A DNA stretch of 6,517 nt from Actinomycetales bacterium. Lineage in GTDB: Bacteria > Actinomycetota > Actinomycetes > Actinomycetales > Actinomycetaceae. Position numbers and translations under genes: made by a program. Shown piece after piece: positions 6,122 through 6,517 of this stretch (within the stretch, counting starts at the first letter, position 1; each line of letters starts with the position of its first letter). Location of the stretch: the NCBI GenBank assembly GCA_012513625.1, contig JAAZBW010000019.1, forward strand, positions 1 through 6,517, read 5' to 3'. Under the pieces are notes generated by a model. That model was given only the letters and a program-made list of their open reading frames with translations, was not told the DNA's origin and did not search any database.

Positions 6122-6151
6122 AGACTAGGACTGTTTCCGGGCGAAACTCAA
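6122..6151 (-). promoter_or_regulatory. Candidate proximal promoter of the Tad operon
   Basis: On the minus strand TTGAGT (6146-6151) and TAGTCT (6122-6127) are 18 bases apart. Transcription would begin near 6115, giving a leader of about 60 bases before cpaB. The -35 matches TTGA of the consensus and the -10 is moderate. This is a visual call with no experimental support. Confidence 0.4.
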
Positions 6152-6230
6152 TGATTACTCGTGCGTTGAGCGGGGTTTTGGGCCGGTTCTGGCGGTGATT
6201 CCGGTCACGGATGGTGGTTGCATCTCAGAT

Positions 6231-6269
6231 GGGTTGGGGGTTGGAGGTTGGGCGTTGGGGTTTGGGGGG
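6231..6269 (+). other. G/T-rich tract, possible G-quadruplex
   Basis: G-runs at 6231-6233, 6236-6240, 6250-6252, 6257-6260 and 6264-6269 are separated by T-rich loops of 2, 9, 4 and 3 bases. This could form a plus-strand G-quadruplex. The minus-strand transcript of the same stretch would be C-rich and G-poor, the base bias of Rho-utilisation sites. Confidence 0.4.
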
Positions 6270-6291
6270 TGCTGACTGCGTGCCGCGGGTT

Positions 6292-6362
6292 CGGGCGCGC
6301 CTTGCATGGGCCCTCGGCGCTGATTGATGTGACTCCGGGCGCGCCTTGCATGGGCCCTCGGC
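6292..6362. repeat. 27-bp perfect direct repeat, two copies
   Basis: Identical 27-base units at 6292-6318 and 6336-6362 start with CGGGCGCGCC and end with GGGCCCTCGGC. They are spaced 44 bases start to start, and the 17 bases between them are not repeated. Each unit contains the palindromes GGCGCGCC and GGGCCC. They lie directly next to the CRP/GlxR-like site. The identity is seen directly; the role is unknown. Confidence 0.85.
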
Positions 6363-6371
6363 AATGTGAGG

Positions 6372-6387
6372 TGTGATGCAGATCACA
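6372..6387. promoter_or_regulatory. CRP/GlxR-family operator
   Basis: TGTGA-TGCAGA-TCACA is a perfect match to the symmetric TGTGA-N6-TCACA core bound by CRP-family proteins, including GlxR of corynebacteria and Crp of mycobacteria. A further TGTGA half-site occurs just upstream (6365-6369). On the minus strand the site follows immediately after a good -10 hexamer (TACAAT, 6387-6392), so a bound regulator would cover the start point of that promoter and probably repress it. It could instead serve a divergent gene beyond the window. Confidence 0.65.
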
Positions 6388-6392
6388 TTGTA
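6387..6392 (-). promoter_or_regulatory. Candidate distal -10 element (TACAAT)
   Basis: TACAAT on the minus strand is close to the TATAAT consensus, but no convincing -35 hexamer lies 16-18 bases upstream, although TTGCGC occurs at 11 bases. A transcript from here would have a leader of about 325 bases before cpaB, running through the 27-bp repeats and the C-rich stretch. Confidence 0.3.
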
Positions 6393-6400
6393 TGAATGTC

Positions 6401-6425
6401 CTTGCGCAAGACTCCCGCGCAAGAC
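6401..6425. repeat. GCGCAAGAC direct repeat with CTTGCGCAAG palindrome
   Basis: GCGCAAGAC occurs at 6404-6412 and 6417-6425, 13 bases apart, and the first copy overlaps the perfect 10-bp palindrome CTTGCGCAAG (6401-6410). It lies just upstream, on the minus strand, of the TACAAT element and may be a regulator-binding site. Confidence 0.4.
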
Positions 6426-6517
6426 CTCTCCGATGAAATGGCTGTTGTGGCTCGCGGGCCAGCTTCCGAATTCCGGGAGCGAACCCGAGGGGACAGGGGG
6501 TTCCCGGGCCACACGGG

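Larger units (their letters stand above)
6056..6517. other. Regulatory region upstream of the pilus operon
   Basis: No convincing gene is visible in these 462 bases. They hold the cpaB leader, two candidate promoters, a G/T-rich tract, two 27-bp direct repeats and a CRP/GlxR-like site. On the plus strand a reading frame opens at 6433 (ATG) or, in another frame, at 6438 (ATG), and both run off the window edge. Neither has a ribosome binding site or a recognisable product, so a divergent gene is possible but unsupported. Minus-strand frames of 69 and 95 codons here are Pro/Arg-rich and cross the repeats, and I do not regard them as genes. Confidence 0.6.

Noticed and set aside
6225..6512. 95-codon minus-strand reading frame upstream of cpaB
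   Set aside because: It crosses the 27-bp repeats and the CRP-like site, has no family signature, and its C-terminus is the translated C-rich tract.
6433..6517. Divergent gene starting at the right edge
   Set aside because: Two overlapping frames stay open to the edge, but only about 27 codons are visible, with no ribosome binding site and no recognisable sequence.
6445..6517. tRNA on the minus strand suggested by a GGGTTCGCTCCC T-arm-like motif
   Set aside because: The conserved A58 of the T-loop is missing, and no acceptor, D or anticodon stem can be assembled around it.

Overview
The window is high-GC DNA with dense, overlapping minus-strand genes, GTG starts and GGAGG-like ribosome binding sites, which fits an actinobacterium (perhaps a Micrococcales relative; this is an inference from style, not a species call). 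Almost all of it is one Tad/Flp-type (type IVc) pilus or secretion locus, transcribed right to left.

Reading in the direction of transcription: a roughly 460-base regulatory region (6056-6517) contains a perfect TGTGA-N6-TCACA site for a CRP/GlxR-family regulator, a pair of 27-bp direct repeats, a G/T-rich tract and two candidate promoters. Next come cpaB/rcpC (SAF-domain membrane protein, 5327-6055), a tadZ/cpaE-like MinD/ParA-fold protein (4543-5319), the motor ATPase tadA/cpaF (2771-4546), and the two inner-membrane platform proteins tadB (1875-2774) and tadC (982-1878). After a 147-base gap follow a very short Flp-pilin-like protein (631-834) and a TadE-like pseudopilin (170-613). The last 160 bases (1-160) are an array of 33-bp repeats present in both orientations, which can fold into a strong hairpin just beyond the operon end.

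The genes fit one machine. TadA would power pilin assembly or disassembly on the TadB/TadC platform, TadZ would place the machine in the cell, CpaB would act on the outer face of the membrane, and the two small proteins with a G|SxTLE processing site would be the pilin and pseudopilin. No prepilin peptidase (TadV), TadG or secretin lies in the window; a secretin would not be expected in a monoderm, and the peptidase must be elsewhere if the system works. Three junctions use 4-base GTGA/ATGA stop-start overlaps, which points to translational coupling.

The least ordinary points are the repeat array, the CRP/GlxR-like site with its surrounding repeats, the TadZ-like protein that lacks the canonical P-loop lysine, an unusual P-loop in TadA, and the minimal pilin placed after tadC. 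I see a variant Tad locus and not a wholly new kind of system.
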